From the NCBI GenBank assembly GCA_963711725.1, contig CAVQFO010000024.1, positions 62,001 to 126,000 on the forward strand: DNA of 64,000 nt, given 5' to 3'. Made by a program: the position numbers and the translations under genes. Every line of letters starts with the position of its first letter. Position 1 is the stretch's first letter. This stretch comes from CAVQFO01 sp963711725 (lineage in GTDB: Bacteria; Pseudomonadota; Gammaproteobacteria; Nitrococcales; Aquisalimonadaceae). This document shows, piece after piece, positions 31,902 through 40,669 of this stretch. The notes under the pieces were generated by a model that worked only from the letters and a program-made list of their open reading frames with translations, did not search any database and had not been told where the DNA came from.

Positions 31902-33044
31902 TCACAACCTAGTCGAAATCGCACCACCGCCCAACAGGGTATGCAACTTCCCGGTTGAGCGCCGATAGACCTTTCGGAAGACCAACTCCCAATAGTCGCC
32001 GTCCCGCCGGCGCCGCACCTCGTAGACCCGCACGGTGCGGGAGCCTCCCCCCAAGTGGGTCAGCAGACGGTCCGCCGTTTCCCGGTGGCGCAGGCGAACA
32101 GTATAGGTCTCCGCCAGCTCACCGGTGGCCTCGGCCTCGTCCAGGGCCCGGCTGAACCCCGCCACCAGGGCGCGGCCCAGCTGCTCGGCCATGGGTATTT
32201 CCCGTTCCCGACGGCCGAGTTCACGCAGCGACGTGACCAGCCGGACGACCCGGTGGACATAAAACTCGCCCGGCAGCTCCATCTCCAGAGGTGCGTCGGA
32301 TGCCACATCGGCGATGTTGATGGAGGGCGTGACGTATTTGAGCCGCAGCCCGCCGGCCGGGGGCTTGATGACAATTCCCTCGGCGCCTTCGCTGTCCAGT
32401 CGCAACACCTGCCGCTTGAGCTCCACCATGTCCTCGATGGTATACCGCCCCAGATCGGGCGCCTGGGGAATATTGAATCCGGAAAGGATGGCGCGGCGCT
32501 CCTCTACTGGGAGAAATTCCTCGCTGTCGTAGCGCATGAGGTCGAAGGCGAACAGGCCAACGTCTCCGGTCACGCGCGGCGAATCCATCCGCGTATAGGG
32601 ATTGCCGGGCCCGGCGATCTCGGCGCAAATGATCAAGTCCGGATGCTCGGCGAAAAACGCCTCCAGCGCGGTGGGTTCCACCAAGTCCGGAAGGCGGTCC
32701 ATGGTAAAGGGGCAGACTGTCCCGTTGCGCGTGATGGCGAGGGTCACGCCGCCGCTGCGGAATACGCGGATGTTGTAACCGTCGATCTTCTCCTCGGCGT
32801 AAAACGCGCCGTCGACGTTCTCGCCGATGCCCGCTTCCAGGGCGAAGACTCGGGCGATGCGGGGATAGTCGGGAACGACGCGGCCATCCACCCGCACCGC
32901 ACCCCGGGGCATGTCACCACGGTCCGTGCGCATGCGCACGTACTCCACCCGGCCCTCGACACACCGTTCGGCCACGCGGGCCGCCAATGCCTCGTCGAAT
33001 CGAGCCGGGGCGGGAGCCACCGGGTAACGCTTCATGCCCGACAT
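31902..33044 (-). CDS. ATP-dependent RNA ligase, Pab1020 family
   Basis: The 380-residue enzyme carries the nucleotidyltransferase motif KIDGYN with Lys86 as the expected AMP-accepting lysine, followed by motif IV-like LIICAEIAGPGNPY and the motif V region GAEGIVIKPPAG. The C-terminal helical region is typical of archaeal Rnl3 ligases such as Pab1020, which circularise RNA as homodimers. Bacterial members are uncommon. The family's partner gene is at 27701-28300. RNA repair or circularisation is the expected role, but cellular targets in bacteria are unknown. A short hairpin repeat separates it from the LysR gene. Confidence 0.9.
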   Translation of the reverse strand: MSGMKRYPVAPAPARFDEALAARVAERCVEGRVEYVRMRTDRGDMPRGAVRVDGRVVPDYPRIARVFALEAGIGENVDGAFYAEEKIDGYNIRVFRSGGVTLAITRNGTVCPFTMDRLPDLVEPTALEAFFAEHPDLIICAEIAGPGNPYTRMDSPRVTGDVGLFAFDLMRYDSEEFLPVEERRAILSGFNIPQAPDLGRYTIEDMVELKRQVLRLDSEGAEGIVIKPPAGGLRLKYVTPSINIADVASDAPLEMELPGEFYVHRVVRLVTSLRELGRREREIPMAEQLGRALVAGFSRALDEAEATGELAETYTVRLRHRETADRLLTHLGGGSRTVRVYEVRRRRDGDYWELVFRKVYRRSTGKLHTLLGGGAISTRL

Positions 33045-33074
33045 GCTCGTCCCTCTTGAGCAGCCAATCTCTAG

Positions 33075-33120
33075 GAGACGCTGATCGATTCACGCGCCCA
33101 TCTGAATCGACCAGCGTTTC
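33075..33120. repeat. REP-like hairpin between LysR and RNA ligase genes
   Basis: Arms GAGACGCTGATCGATTCA and TGAATCGACCAGCGTTTC are inverted repeats with two mismatches around a 10-nt GC-rich loop. A half-copy (GAGACGCTGAACCATTCACG) occurs at 36896-36920. It directly follows the LysR stop codon and may terminate that transcript. Confidence 0.7.
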
Positions 33121-33121
33121 C

Positions 33122-34051
33122 TTAACTCTGGGGTTCGCGCAGGTCCGATGGAACCCACTGGGGAATACGGGCGACCAACAATTCCGACAAGGCGGCGGCG
33201 GGACGGCCGAGACTGCGATCGCGGGGCCAGGCCAGAACCCAGGACCGCAACAACGGCGGTTCCGCGATGGCCACGGCCACCAGCCCCTCGGAGTTGTTGC
33301 CGACCTGAAGGGTTGTCCGCGGCAGAATGGTGTAGCCCAGGCCCCGGCGCACCAGGTCCAACTGCGCCCGCAGCGAATCCACTTCAATATCCGTTCTCAG
33401 CGTCACCGCGTGACGAAAGGCGTGCTGTTCGATCACCGCGCGCAGGCCGTGGCGCCGGCCGGGCAGAATCAGGGGATAGCCGCTCACCGCTTCGAACGGA
33501 ATGGACTCGGCCTCGGCGAGCCCCCCGCCCTGAGCGCCCACCAGCCAGAGCTCCTCCGTGAAAACCTGCCGCGTGGCCAGACTGGCGCTGGTGGCGCCTT
33601 CATAGAGGATCGCCAGATCCAGCTCACCGGTCAGCAGACGGTCCTGAATCGCGCCGCTGAGGTCCTCGATCACCTGCAGCGCAACCGCGCCGTAAGCCGC
33701 ACGGTAGGCCTCCACCAGCGGACCCGTCACGCTCACGCCCACGCTGGGAGGCAGCCCGAAGGCAAGCCGCCCGGTAACCGCCGCACGGCGCGCGGCAACC
33801 TCGTCCGACATCCGTGCCACGTGGTCCAGCACTTCCCGCGCATGGCGCGCAACGATCTCGCCGCTGTCCGTCGGCACCACGCCGCGCCCGGTCCGCCGCA
33901 GAAGGCGTACGCCCAGCTCCTCTTCGAGAATACGTACGTGGCGACTCAATGCCGGCTGCGACAAACCCAGCCGATCGGCGGCCCGGACCAGACTGCCCAG
34001 CTCGGCTACGTGGATGAAACTGCGTAGTTCCTTGAGATCCATGTCCAACAT
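33122..34051 (-). CDS. LysR-family transcription regulator
   Basis: About 309 residues with the N-terminal LysR winged helix (LRSFIHVAELGSLVRAADRLGLSQPALSRHVRILEEELG) and a C-terminal periplasmic-binding-fold effector domain. The start is chosen at ATG 34051; ATG 34042 is equally possible, and a longer ATG 34090 start lacks family support. It is divergent from an EamA-type exporter/importer gene with 108 bp between them, the usual layout for a LysR regulator and its target. The intergenic region is A+T-rich with a TATATCCAATTTTCTGATATC stretch split by the start. The effector may be the compound carried by the permease. Confidence 0.9.
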   Translation of the reverse strand: MLDMDLKELRSFIHVAELGSLVRAADRLGLSQPALSRHVRILEEELGVRLLRRTGRGVVPTDSGEIVARHAREVLDHVARMSDEVAARRAAVTGRLAFGLPPSVGVSVTGPLVEAYRAAYGAVALQVIEDLSGAIQDRLLTGELDLAILYEGATSASLATRQVFTEELWLVGAQGGGLAEAESIPFEAVSGYPLILPGRRHGLRAVIEQHAFRHAVTLRTDIEVDSLRAQLDLVRRGLGYTILPRTTLQVGNNSEGLVAVAIAEPPLLRSWVLAWPRDRSLGRPAAALSELLVARIPQWVPSDLREPQS

Positions 34052-34159
34052 ATATCCAATTTTCTGATATCTGCTAGTTTGATCTTTCACTTGATGAAAC
34101 TCCAGCGGGCGTTATCGTGGGAAGCACACCCATCCGGAACCTTTGCAAGAATCGGGCTA

Positions 34160-35089
34160 ATGCCAGAACAATCCTCTCCCATCGGGCTCGGGCTGGTGAT
34201 CGCCGCCACAATCGGCCTCGCATTCAAGGGCATACTCGCGCGCCTCGCCTACCAGGCGGGTATGACCGTGGATATGCTGCTGGTACTGCGGTTCATCATG
34301 GCGGTGCCCCTGTTCTGGGCAGCCGCGTTCGCCCTGCGCCGGGTTGAACAGCGCCCAATGACCGGCGCCGACTGGGGACGCTGCGCGGCCACCGGGTTGC
34401 TGTTCTCCATGTCCGCCTATTGCGACTTCAACGCCATCGCCCTGGTGGGCGCCGCGTTGTCGCGTATCGTATTGTTCACATTCCCGGCCATGGTGATCGC
34501 AATTCAGGCGGTACTCATGCGGAAGTGGCCCCCGCTCCGCCAAGTGATCGGCTTCTGCCTGGGCTATGCCGGCCTCGTACTCGTCCTCGCACCGGCCATC
34601 GGGACGGGCCAGACCCGCGTAGACCCGCTGGGGCTGGTCTACGCCTTGGGCGCCGCCTCTTCATACGCCGTGTTCTGGGTCGGCAGCCAACATGTCACCC
34701 GGGGCATCGGCTCCATGCGCTTCACCGCGGCCTCGAACACCGTCACCATGATCTTCATGCTTGCCGTGCTGGCGCCTCGGTTGGGCACGCGGGATCTCGC
34801 CTTCAGCCCCGAGGCGTTTGCCTGGGTAGCGGCCATCACGCTGTTTTGCACCGTAATCCCCTTCCTCCTGTTGTTCGAAGGTATCCGCCGTACGGGCGCC
34901 TCCGAATCCGGCCTCGCGGTGTTGTTTGGGCCGGTGGTGACTGTGCTGGCCGCCTGGTGGATCCTCGGGGAACAGCTGGGGCCCATCCAGTGGGGCGGTT
35001 TCGCCGTGATCCTCGGTGCCATGGCCCTGATACGTGGGTTGATCCGTCTTCCCCTGCAAGCGCGCAGCGTGCCCCGGGAGACGGGTTAG
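34160..35089 (+). CDS. EamA/DMT-superfamily transporter
   Basis: The 309-residue membrane protein starting at ATG 34160 has ten hydrophobic segments in two five-helix repeats, the EamA arrangement. The first repeat contains GLAFKGILARLAYQAG and FTFPAMVIAIQAV; the second ends LAVLFGPVVTVLAAWWILGEQLGPIQW, a strongly conserved EamA closing motif. Family members move amino acids, purines or other metabolites across the inner membrane, usually outward. It is divergent from the LysR gene, which probably controls it. An upstream in-frame ATG (34079) would add 27 residues overlapping the LysR promoter and is unlikely. Confidence 0.88.
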   Translation: MPEQSSPIGLGLVIAATIGLAFKGILARLAYQAGMTVDMLLVLRFIMAVPLFWAAAFALRRVEQRPMTGADWGRCAATGLLFSMSAYCDFNAIALVGAALSRIVLFTFPAMVIAIQAVLMRKWPPLRQVIGFCLGYAGLVLVLAPAIGTGQTRVDPLGLVYALGAASSYAVFWVGSQHVTRGIGSMRFTAASNTVTMIFMLAVLAPRLGTRDLAFSPEAFAWVAAITLFCTVIPFLLLFEGIRRTGASESGLAVLFGPVVTVLAAWWILGEQLGPIQWGGFAVILGAMALIRGLIRLPLQARSVPRETG

Positions 35090-35178
35090 CAGCCACCCGG
35101 GGCAATCCGTGACGGAAGTCATTCCGCCCGGCTCCGATTCCGTTTAGCCTTAAGGGGTATCCCTGGCAGGAGACCCCG

Positions 35179-36895
35179 GTGTCCAAGGCCAAGACCGCAG
35201 ACGAAGAAAAGCCCGCCCCCGGCGGACCGACTCCGCCGACTTCCCCGAAAATCGATACGGAGACGGGATTGCTGCGCGCTCTGATCGGCTTGGTCGATCT
35301 GGATCGACTGTTGGATGCTTTCGTCGACGAACTGGAACTGACGGCGCGCTTCGACGGTTTCATGATCAATCTGGTGGATTCCGACGGCGAACACCTCGTC
35401 TGCCGGCGGCTGCATCTGCCCGACGGCCTATCGGAACGTCACCGCCGCCATGCTGAACGTGCCCTTCCCGATTGACGGCAGTGATCTCAGCGCCGGCAGT
35501 TTCCGCGCCCGCCGCACCCTGCAGGTGGACGCCAGCACCATGGGCGACTATCCGGAAGCCACCCAGAGGCGCCTGGAGATGCTGGGCGTAAGCAGCATCG
35601 TGGCCTTTCCGATCCTTGCCACACCGGATTGCCTGGGCACGGTTGTAATCTTCCAACAGAGCGGTGTCATTGCCCCCGAGACGGTGGACGATCTGACAAC
35701 CATGATCGGCTATCTCGGCCGACAATTGCCGGCGGCCCTTCAATCCGCCGAAATGGCGCGTCGCGACGAGGCCTTGCGCCACGCCGAGGCGGATCAGCAG
35801 GAATTCCTCCGGTTCGTCGCCCGAATCAACGACCTCAGATCCACCTCCCAGATTCACGAAGCCATTTCCAGGGAGTTCATCCGTCGTTTTCCGTTCGACA
35901 TGGTGGGCATCGCCCTGCGGGAAGGCGAAGAATTGGTGGTTCGCAAGCTGACGCTGGGCAACCCCGCGTTCAAGGAGCGTTTCCCGGCGGTGGAGTCGTT
36001 CTACCTCAACACCCGCTTCCGCCTGGATATTGCCGATGGCGGGCTGCCCGCCGTGTTCCTGCAGAACGCACCCTTGCTGTTCCACGATATTCAGGCGGTG
36101 GGTGAGGTCCCGCTGATGGACAAGGACCGGCAAGCGCTGGAGCGGATGGAGACAGCGCGGACCCTGTTCATGGTCCCGATCCATCGCAAGGGTGAGCCGG
36201 TGGGCGTACTGTGGCTGGTCAGCCTCGCAGAGGTGGTGCCCCTGTCTCCATCGGACCAGCAGTTGATCGTGCTCCTGGCTGATTTCGCGGGCACTGCCAT
36301 CGCCAACGCCCAGCTCTACGAACTGGCCGGGAAGCAAAACCGCGCCATCGAGGAACTCAACCAGCAGCTCCGCGACCAGGTGACCGACCTGGCGGTGGCC
36401 GCCAACACGGATCGCCTGACCGGCCTGCACAATTTCGCATTCTTCGAACAGGAACTGGAGCGGCGGGTCGCCGAATATCGGCGCGCCACAGACAACCCGC
36501 TGTCGGTGGTGATTTTCGACGTCGACCACTTCAAACGATTCAATGACCGCTTCGGCCATCTGGCGGGCAATCGCGCCCTGCAGGAAATCGCCCGCCGGGT
36601 TCGTTCCGTGAGCCGGGACGTGAACCTTCCGTGCCGCTACGGCGGAGAGGAGTTCGTCGTGATCCTGCCCCACTGCGATGCCGAAGGGGCGGCGCGCTTT
36701 GCCGAGCGGGTGCGCGAAGAGGTCGCGCAAACGCCGTTCTTCGTAGGCGGCGCGGCGGGGGGTTACGAAGATGTGACCATAAGCGCGGGCTGCGCCACCT
36801 GCGTCAGTGGAGAGACCGCCGCCCAGTTGCTGGAGCGTGCGGACCAAGCGTTGTACCGGGCCAAGGAGGCCGGCAGGAATCGGGTGGAATGCTGA
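35179..36895 (+). CDS. Soluble GAF-GAF-GGDEF diguanylate cyclase (one frameshift)
   Basis: The corrected protein is 571 residues, without membrane segments. It has an N-terminal Pro-rich lead, a first GAF-like domain (about 35-200), a second GAF domain (about 215-370), a coiled linker (QNRAIEELNQQLRDQV) and a GGDEF domain with GGEEF. The I-site position reads RDVN instead of RxxD, so product inhibition is probably absent, unlike the other cyclases here. An extra base near 35435 splits off the first 85 residues. GTG 35179 follows CAGGAG. GAF domains suggest sensing of a small cytoplasmic ligand or redox state. Confidence 0.88.
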
Positions 36896-36949
36896 GAGGA
36901 GACGCTGAACCATTCACGCGCAGCCGCCCCATACCGGAGCGGCTGCGCG
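36896..36949. terminator. Hairpin between convergent genes, with REP-like half-copy
   Basis: The stem CGCGCAGCCGC / GCGGCTGCGCG (36917-36949) lies between the convergent cyclase and lipoprotein genes and could end both transcripts, although no T-run is present. The preceding bases (36896-36920) match one arm of the repeat at 33075-33120. Confidence 0.5.
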
Positions 36950-36961
36950 AAGCGCGACGGC

Positions 36962-37178
36962 TCAGTCCGTCTTGTCCTCGACGGTGTCACCGGCGTTGTC
37001 TACGGCATCACCAGCGCTGTCCGCAGCACTTCTGCGCGGCATCACCCGCCTGCTCGGCGGCGTTGTCGATCTTCTTGCCGGCCTTCTCGGCCGGGCCTTC
37101 ATCCTGACTGCAGGCGGCGATCCCGCCGGCCAGCATGATGGCGACCAGCATGGATGCGAAAATCTTTGAAATATTCAA
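36962..37178 (-). CDS. Small lipoprotein with Ala/Asp-rich repeats (one frameshift)
   Basis: A TTG start at 37178 with an excellent AGGAGG six bases upstream opens a 71-residue lipoprotein after correction. The signal peptide ends in a lipobox GGIAAC (Cys23). The mature part is a heptad-like series of AEKAGKKID, AEQAGDAA, ADSAGDA, DNAGDTVED, similar to small periplasmic lipoproteins of the stress-associated type. An extra base at about 37030 shifts the frame; removing it gives SAADSAGDAVDNAGDTVEDKTD then TGA. The paralogous-looking gene at 37321 has the same lead sequence type. Function unknown. Confidence 0.75.
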
Positions 37179-37320
37179 AATGACCCTCCTTAATTCCAGT
37201 CTTTAACCAGTTCCTCAGTCATCGATCGCACCGCTTGCCGGGTACAGACCCGGCGCGCGGCCGCAAGCGGCTGATGCACTTCTCAGGAGCAATTGAAACG
37301 ATCTACAGTGCGGGGTTTTG

Positions 37321-37557
37321 CTACTGCCCGCTGGTCGTTCCGGTATCACCGGTGTTGCTGCCGCTCGAATTGCCCATTGTGGAATTACCCATGGTCGAGC
37401 CGCCGGTGTTTGAACTGCCATTGTTCATGCTGTTGCTGCCTTGCTGTATTCCTTGGCTGCTCTTGTCCGAAGACCCGCCCTGCTGACCACATCCAGCAAG
37501 ACCAACGGCCAGCATCAGCGCGACAAACGTCGCGGTGGCTATCTTGGTGATCTTCAC
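37321..37557 (-). CDS. Small Ser/Gly/Asn-rich lipoprotein
   Basis: GTG 37557 with AAGGAGGA upstream opens a 78-residue lipoprotein. The signal peptide has a lipobox LAGC (Cys23). The mature part is low-complexity, with repeats of SNTGGSTMGNSTMGNSSGSNTG type. Its lead sequence (KITKIATATFVALMLAVGLAGC) resembles that of the lipoprotein downstream (NISKIFASMLVAIMLAGGIAAC), suggesting the two arose together. It is probably anchored to a membrane and exposed to the periplasm. No function can be assigned. Confidence 0.7.
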   Translation of the reverse strand: MKITKIATATFVALMLAVGLAGCGQQGGSSDKSSQGIQQGSNSMNNGSSNTGGSTMGNSTMGNSSGSNTGDTGTTSGQ

Positions 37558-37875
37558 GGCACAGTCCTCCTTAGCTGCTTGGGACAGTGACGGGGATCCG
37601 CGTTTTACCGAAACGGCCCGGGATCCCGCGCGATGCACGGTGGAACCCGTGCATCTGTCCATGAACCCGAGGCCGATCCGCGGCCCCGACAACAGGGTAA
37701 AGGCAAGCATCGTGCCAACGCGCCGCAGCGCAAGCCGTGACTGGGTTTCACGAACCTCCGCCGCAGCCTGAGAAGGCCACTCTGTCCCCGCGACCCGACA
37801 CGGGCGGGGAGTCAGGATCACAACTTGTTGTTTTTATGGGTATTAGCCCTTGTTGCCCGTTGACGACCCACGGCC
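37558..37875. other. Intergenic region without a supported gene
   Basis: About 318 bp between the lipoprotein start and the aldolase stop. No gene, RNA or repeat is recognised. A T-rich patch (TTGTTGTTTTTATGGG, near 37825-37840) lies downstream of the minus-strand aldolase gene. Confidence 0.45.
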
Positions 37876-38506
37876 TCAAGAGCGATAGGAGCGCGCCAGA
37901 ACGGCCACCAGCGCCAATCCCGCCTGATCGTCGTCGCCCCCGAAGGCCAGAACACCGTCCTGATGCCCCGCCATGGCGATCACACCCAGGCGTTGCGCCT
38001 CGGGACTGCTCACCAGCGACCCCACCTCCGCGGCCATTTCGGGAGTGCCGTATTCGATATCCTGGCGGGTGGAAGGAAGACCGAGGCCGCTGTGCCTGAT
38101 TCCAGATATCAGGACTGTGGACGTGGAGCACGCATTGAATGCCGGGATCGGCGTCGTAGAGGGCGCCATGGGTCAGCGCTTCGGAGGACGGCCGGATCGG
38201 CCCTTGGGCAGTCACGGCGTTGCAGTGGGGATCGCAATGGCTGACGAGGCAATAATGCGCGGGGCCGAGTGCCGGCAAATGGCCCGTTTGCGTTCCGCTG
38301 ATAACGAACGCCGGCTCGCCCGCGCGCACGCGGCGGCTGACGTTGCCGAACCCCAGACCGCCGTAGCGGTTGGGATCGCTGCCCACCAACTCGAGCTGAT
38401 AGAGAATCCGGCGCCAGGCGTTGATGGAATCGATCAGGGACCGCGGCGACGCGGGGCCACGGGTGAAATCCAGCCGATACTTGATGACGCCTTCGGTTTC
38501 GGCCAT
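37876..38506 (-). CDS. Class II aldolase/adducin-family protein (one frameshift)
   Basis: The corrected length is 209 residues. The N-terminal part has GLGFGNVSRRV (the phosphate/substrate loop resembling GNxS), followed by VISGTQTG, and the metal-binding CVLHVHSPDIW, which supplies two histidines of the zinc site; the C-terminal part continues GLGLPSTRQDIEYGTPEMAAEV and GVIAMAGHQDGVLAFG, with the third histidine. An extra base near 38090 joins the parts. Family members cleave or epimerise sugar phosphates, or decarboxylate; the substrate is not known. It lies behind the binding-protein gene but a strong terminator separates them. Confidence 0.78.
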
Positions 38507-38596
38507 GGGCTGTTCCAGTTGCCGGTTGTCGGAAACGCGTATCAAGTGTAACCGGCAAGCGGAGAAAGACGCCAAGACCTGCGAGGGGAAAGCAAA

Positions 38597-38631
38597 GCGA
38601 GGCGCCGCCTCTCCGAGAAGCGGCGCCTCGC
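38597..38631 (-). terminator. Terminator after the binding-protein gene (38.7-39.9 kb)
   Basis: A perfect 12-bp stem (GCGAGGCGCCGC and its complement) with an 11-nt loop lies 20 bp after the stop codon. It is followed on the minus strand by TTTGCTTT. Confidence 0.8.
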
Positions 38632-38650
38632 GGGCGACAATAAAACGCGC

Positions 38651-39889
38651 CTACTTGGCGATGGCGCAGCTGCCCTCGGCGATGGACATGAAGGCCTCGT
38701 CGCCGGGAATCTTCCGCACGGTGTCCACGAGATCCCACTCGCTCTTGGACTCGGCGGGAGCCTTGACCTTGTACAGATACATGGGGTGTTGGAACAGGCC
38801 GTCCTTGCGGATGTGTCCCTTGGAGAACACGTCGTCGATCTGCATGCTTCCCAGCTTGGCGCGTACAGCATCGCTGTCGTCGGTGCCAGCTGCCTCGATG
38901 GCCTTCAGGTAGTTGACGGTCGCGGAATACAAGCCGGCTTCCACCATGTTGGGCATGTTGCCGCCGGTACGCTTGGCGAAACGCTGGGCGAAGGCCCGAG
39001 TCTGGTCGTTCTGATCCCAATACCAGGCGCCCGTGTACTGCAGCCCCTGCGCCACCTTCAAGCCGAGGGCCTTGACGCTATTGATGAATACCAGCATACC
39101 GGCCAACTTCTGGCCGCCCTGCACGATGCCGAACTCGTTGGCCTGTTTCATGGCGTTATTGAAGTCACCGCCGGCATTGGCCAGGGCGATCACCTGTGCA
39201 CCGGAGGCCTTGGCCTGCAGCAGATACGAGGAGAAATCGGTGGTGCCAAGCGGCGCTTTCACGTCACCGACCACCGTGCCGCCCAGACTCTTCACAACGC
39301 GGCTGGTGTTCGCCTCCAGGGAATGACCAAAAGCGTAATCCGCGGTGATGAAGAACCATTTCTTGCCGCCTTCCTTGACCATGGCGGTCGCGGTGCCCAC
39401 CGGCAAGGAGTAGGTGTCGTAGACGTAGTGGATGCCGTACTTGGTGCAATCCTTGTTGGTCAGCGCGGTGGAGCCCGCGCCGGTGTTGATGGTAATGACC
39501 TTCTTGGCGGAGGCCAGTTTCTGAACGGCGATGCCAACGCCCGAATTCAGCAGCTCGGTAATGACGTCGACGCCGTCCTCGTCAATCCACTCCCGGGCCT
39601 TGGCAGAGGCGATATCCGGCTTGTTCTGATGGTCGGCGACGACCACCTCGATCTTCTTGCCCAGCACGCTGCCGCCAAAATCTTCCACCGCCATCTTGGT
39701 GGCGGCCACGCACCCCTCACCGCACAAGGTTGAATAGACGCCGGACATATCGGTCATCATGCCGATCTTCACGACATCGCCGGAAATACCCGCCGCGTGC
39801 GAGGCGGTCGCGGCCGTCATCAATCCCAGCGAAACCACGCCGACAAATGTGCGGCAACGCCGCGGCAAAAGCTTATTGCTGATCGTCAT
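38651..39889 (-). CDS. ABC-type periplasmic binding protein (branched-chain amino acid type), SBP-1
   Basis: This 412-residue protein has a signal peptide ending ATASHAA and a mature Peripla_BP_6 fold starting DVVKIGMMTDMSGVYS, with the usual LAKKYxxDPDV-type domain and C-terminal closing region. These proteins capture amino acids, amides or short acids for LIV-type transporters. No permease or ATPase gene is present in the window, so it either feeds a distant transporter or acts in signalling. It resembles the protein at 52987-54217 (AVEDFGG region, YWDQN/YWNAN motif). Its promoter carries the shared direct-repeat site at 39954-39986. Confidence 0.9.
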   Translation of the reverse strand: MTISNKLLPRRCRTFVGVVSLGLMTAATASHAAGISGDVVKIGMMTDMSGVYSTLCGEGCVAATKMAVEDFGGSVLGKKIEVVVADHQNKPDIASAKAREWIDEDGVDVITELLNSGVGIAVQKLASAKKVITINTGAGSTALTNKDCTKYGIHYVYDTYSLPVGTATAMVKEGGKKWFFITADYAFGHSLEANTSRVVKSLGGTVVGDVKAPLGTTDFSSYLLQAKASGAQVIALANAGGDFNNAMKQANEFGIVQGGQKLAGMLVFINSVKALGLKVAQGLQYTGAWYWDQNDQTRAFAQRFAKRTGGNMPNMVEAGLYSATVNYLKAIEAAGTDDSDAVRAKLGSMQIDDVFSKGHIRKDGLFQHPMYLYKVKAPAESKSEWDLVDTVRKIPGDEAFMSIAEGSCAIAK

Positions 39890-39953
39890 TGGACTCCCCC
39901 GTCACTATTATGGGTCCAACCCAGGACCCGGTTGTCATAACAACGTCCGGGCG

Positions 39954-39986
39954 ACGTTAGCGAGGGTGAGTTACCAGCCGGATACC
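39954..39986 (-). promoter_or_regulatory. Shared heptamer-repeat promoter, site 1 (SBP-1 gene)
   Basis: On the minus strand: GGTATCC, GGCT, GGTAACT, nine bases, then TAACGT. The heptamers start 11 bp apart and the -10-like TAACGT starts 16 bp after the second heptamer. The site ends 65 bp before the start codon. It matches five other sites in geometry. Confidence 0.85.
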
Positions 39987-39996
39987 AGGCAGGGGA

Positions 39997-40539
39997 CTAA
40001 CCGTTCCACCACCGAACCCGCCCGGTATCTACGTGGACGAAATCCGAGCGGGGATAAAAGCCCACGCCGCCGCGCTTGAGGCTCAAGGCCGCACGGTGGA
40101 GGGTTGCGGTGTCGATGCGGTGGTGTCGGATATCTATGGCCTGGCCGTCCATATGCAGGCTGTGTTTGGCCACGCCCGAGCTGCGGGCATGCAACATGGC
40201 GTTGGTGGCAGGCGAACGATAGCCGGAGATCACCTGGAAGGGCCCGCGAGCGCCGGTAACGTCGCGCAGGGTGGTAAGCAGATCGAGCAGCTTCGGATCG
40301 ATGCGGTGAACGTCGCCGGTTCGGAAGTCACGGAGGAACTCGTCGATCTCCGTCAGCGCGGCCATGACGTAGCGACCGCTTTCTCTATAGACGGTATGCA
40401 GGCTTTCGCCGGTGTGGAGATTGTGCAGGCTCAAGGCGCCTACACCGCGAGGCGCGGCCACGACGGCCAAGGGATTGAGCAGCAGCCCGCCGGAAACCGC
40501 CAGGGCCCCCATAAGGAAGCGACGCCGTTGTTCATTCAT
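39997..40539 (-). CDS. DUF882/YcbK-family M15-like peptidase, Tat-exported
   Basis: The 180-residue product begins MNEQRRRFLMGALAVSGG, a twin-arginine-type signal. The mature part has the YcbK/peptidase M15 signature ISGYRSPATNAML and the metal site SLHMDGQAIDIR, plus a C-terminal FVHVDTGRVRWW. E. coli MepK (YcbK) cleaves 3-3 cross-links in peptidoglycan, so a cell-wall role is expected. The start may instead be GTG 40560. It lies between the porin and SBP-1 genes, but 10 bp before the SBP-1 promoter site, and is probably not part of that regulon. Confidence 0.85.
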   Translation of the reverse strand: MNEQRRRFLMGALAVSGGLLLNPLAVVAAPRGVGALSLHNLHTGESLHTVYRESGRYVMAALTEIDEFLRDFRTGDVHRIDPKLLDLLTTLRDVTGARGPFQVISGYRSPATNAMLHARSSGVAKHSLHMDGQAIDIRHHRIDTATLHRAALSLKRGGVGFYPRSDFVHVDTGRVRWWNG

Positions 40540-40630
40540 GGGATTCAGACCGGTTTCCACTCTTTCGCTGGTCGATCTTAGCCCACTATGACAACCCGAC
40601 GCCGAGACCTACTTGGCGTAAACGGTACGC

Positions 40631-40657
40631 GGGGCCGAGCGAGTGTTCGCTCAGCCC
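40631..40657 (-). terminator. Terminator-like hairpin after the porin gene
   Basis: GGGGCCGAGCGA pairs with TCGCTCAGCCCC around a short loop, 12 bp after the porin stop codon. The T-run on the minus strand is short. Confidence 0.6.
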
Positions 40658-40669
40658 CGCTCTCGGTGG

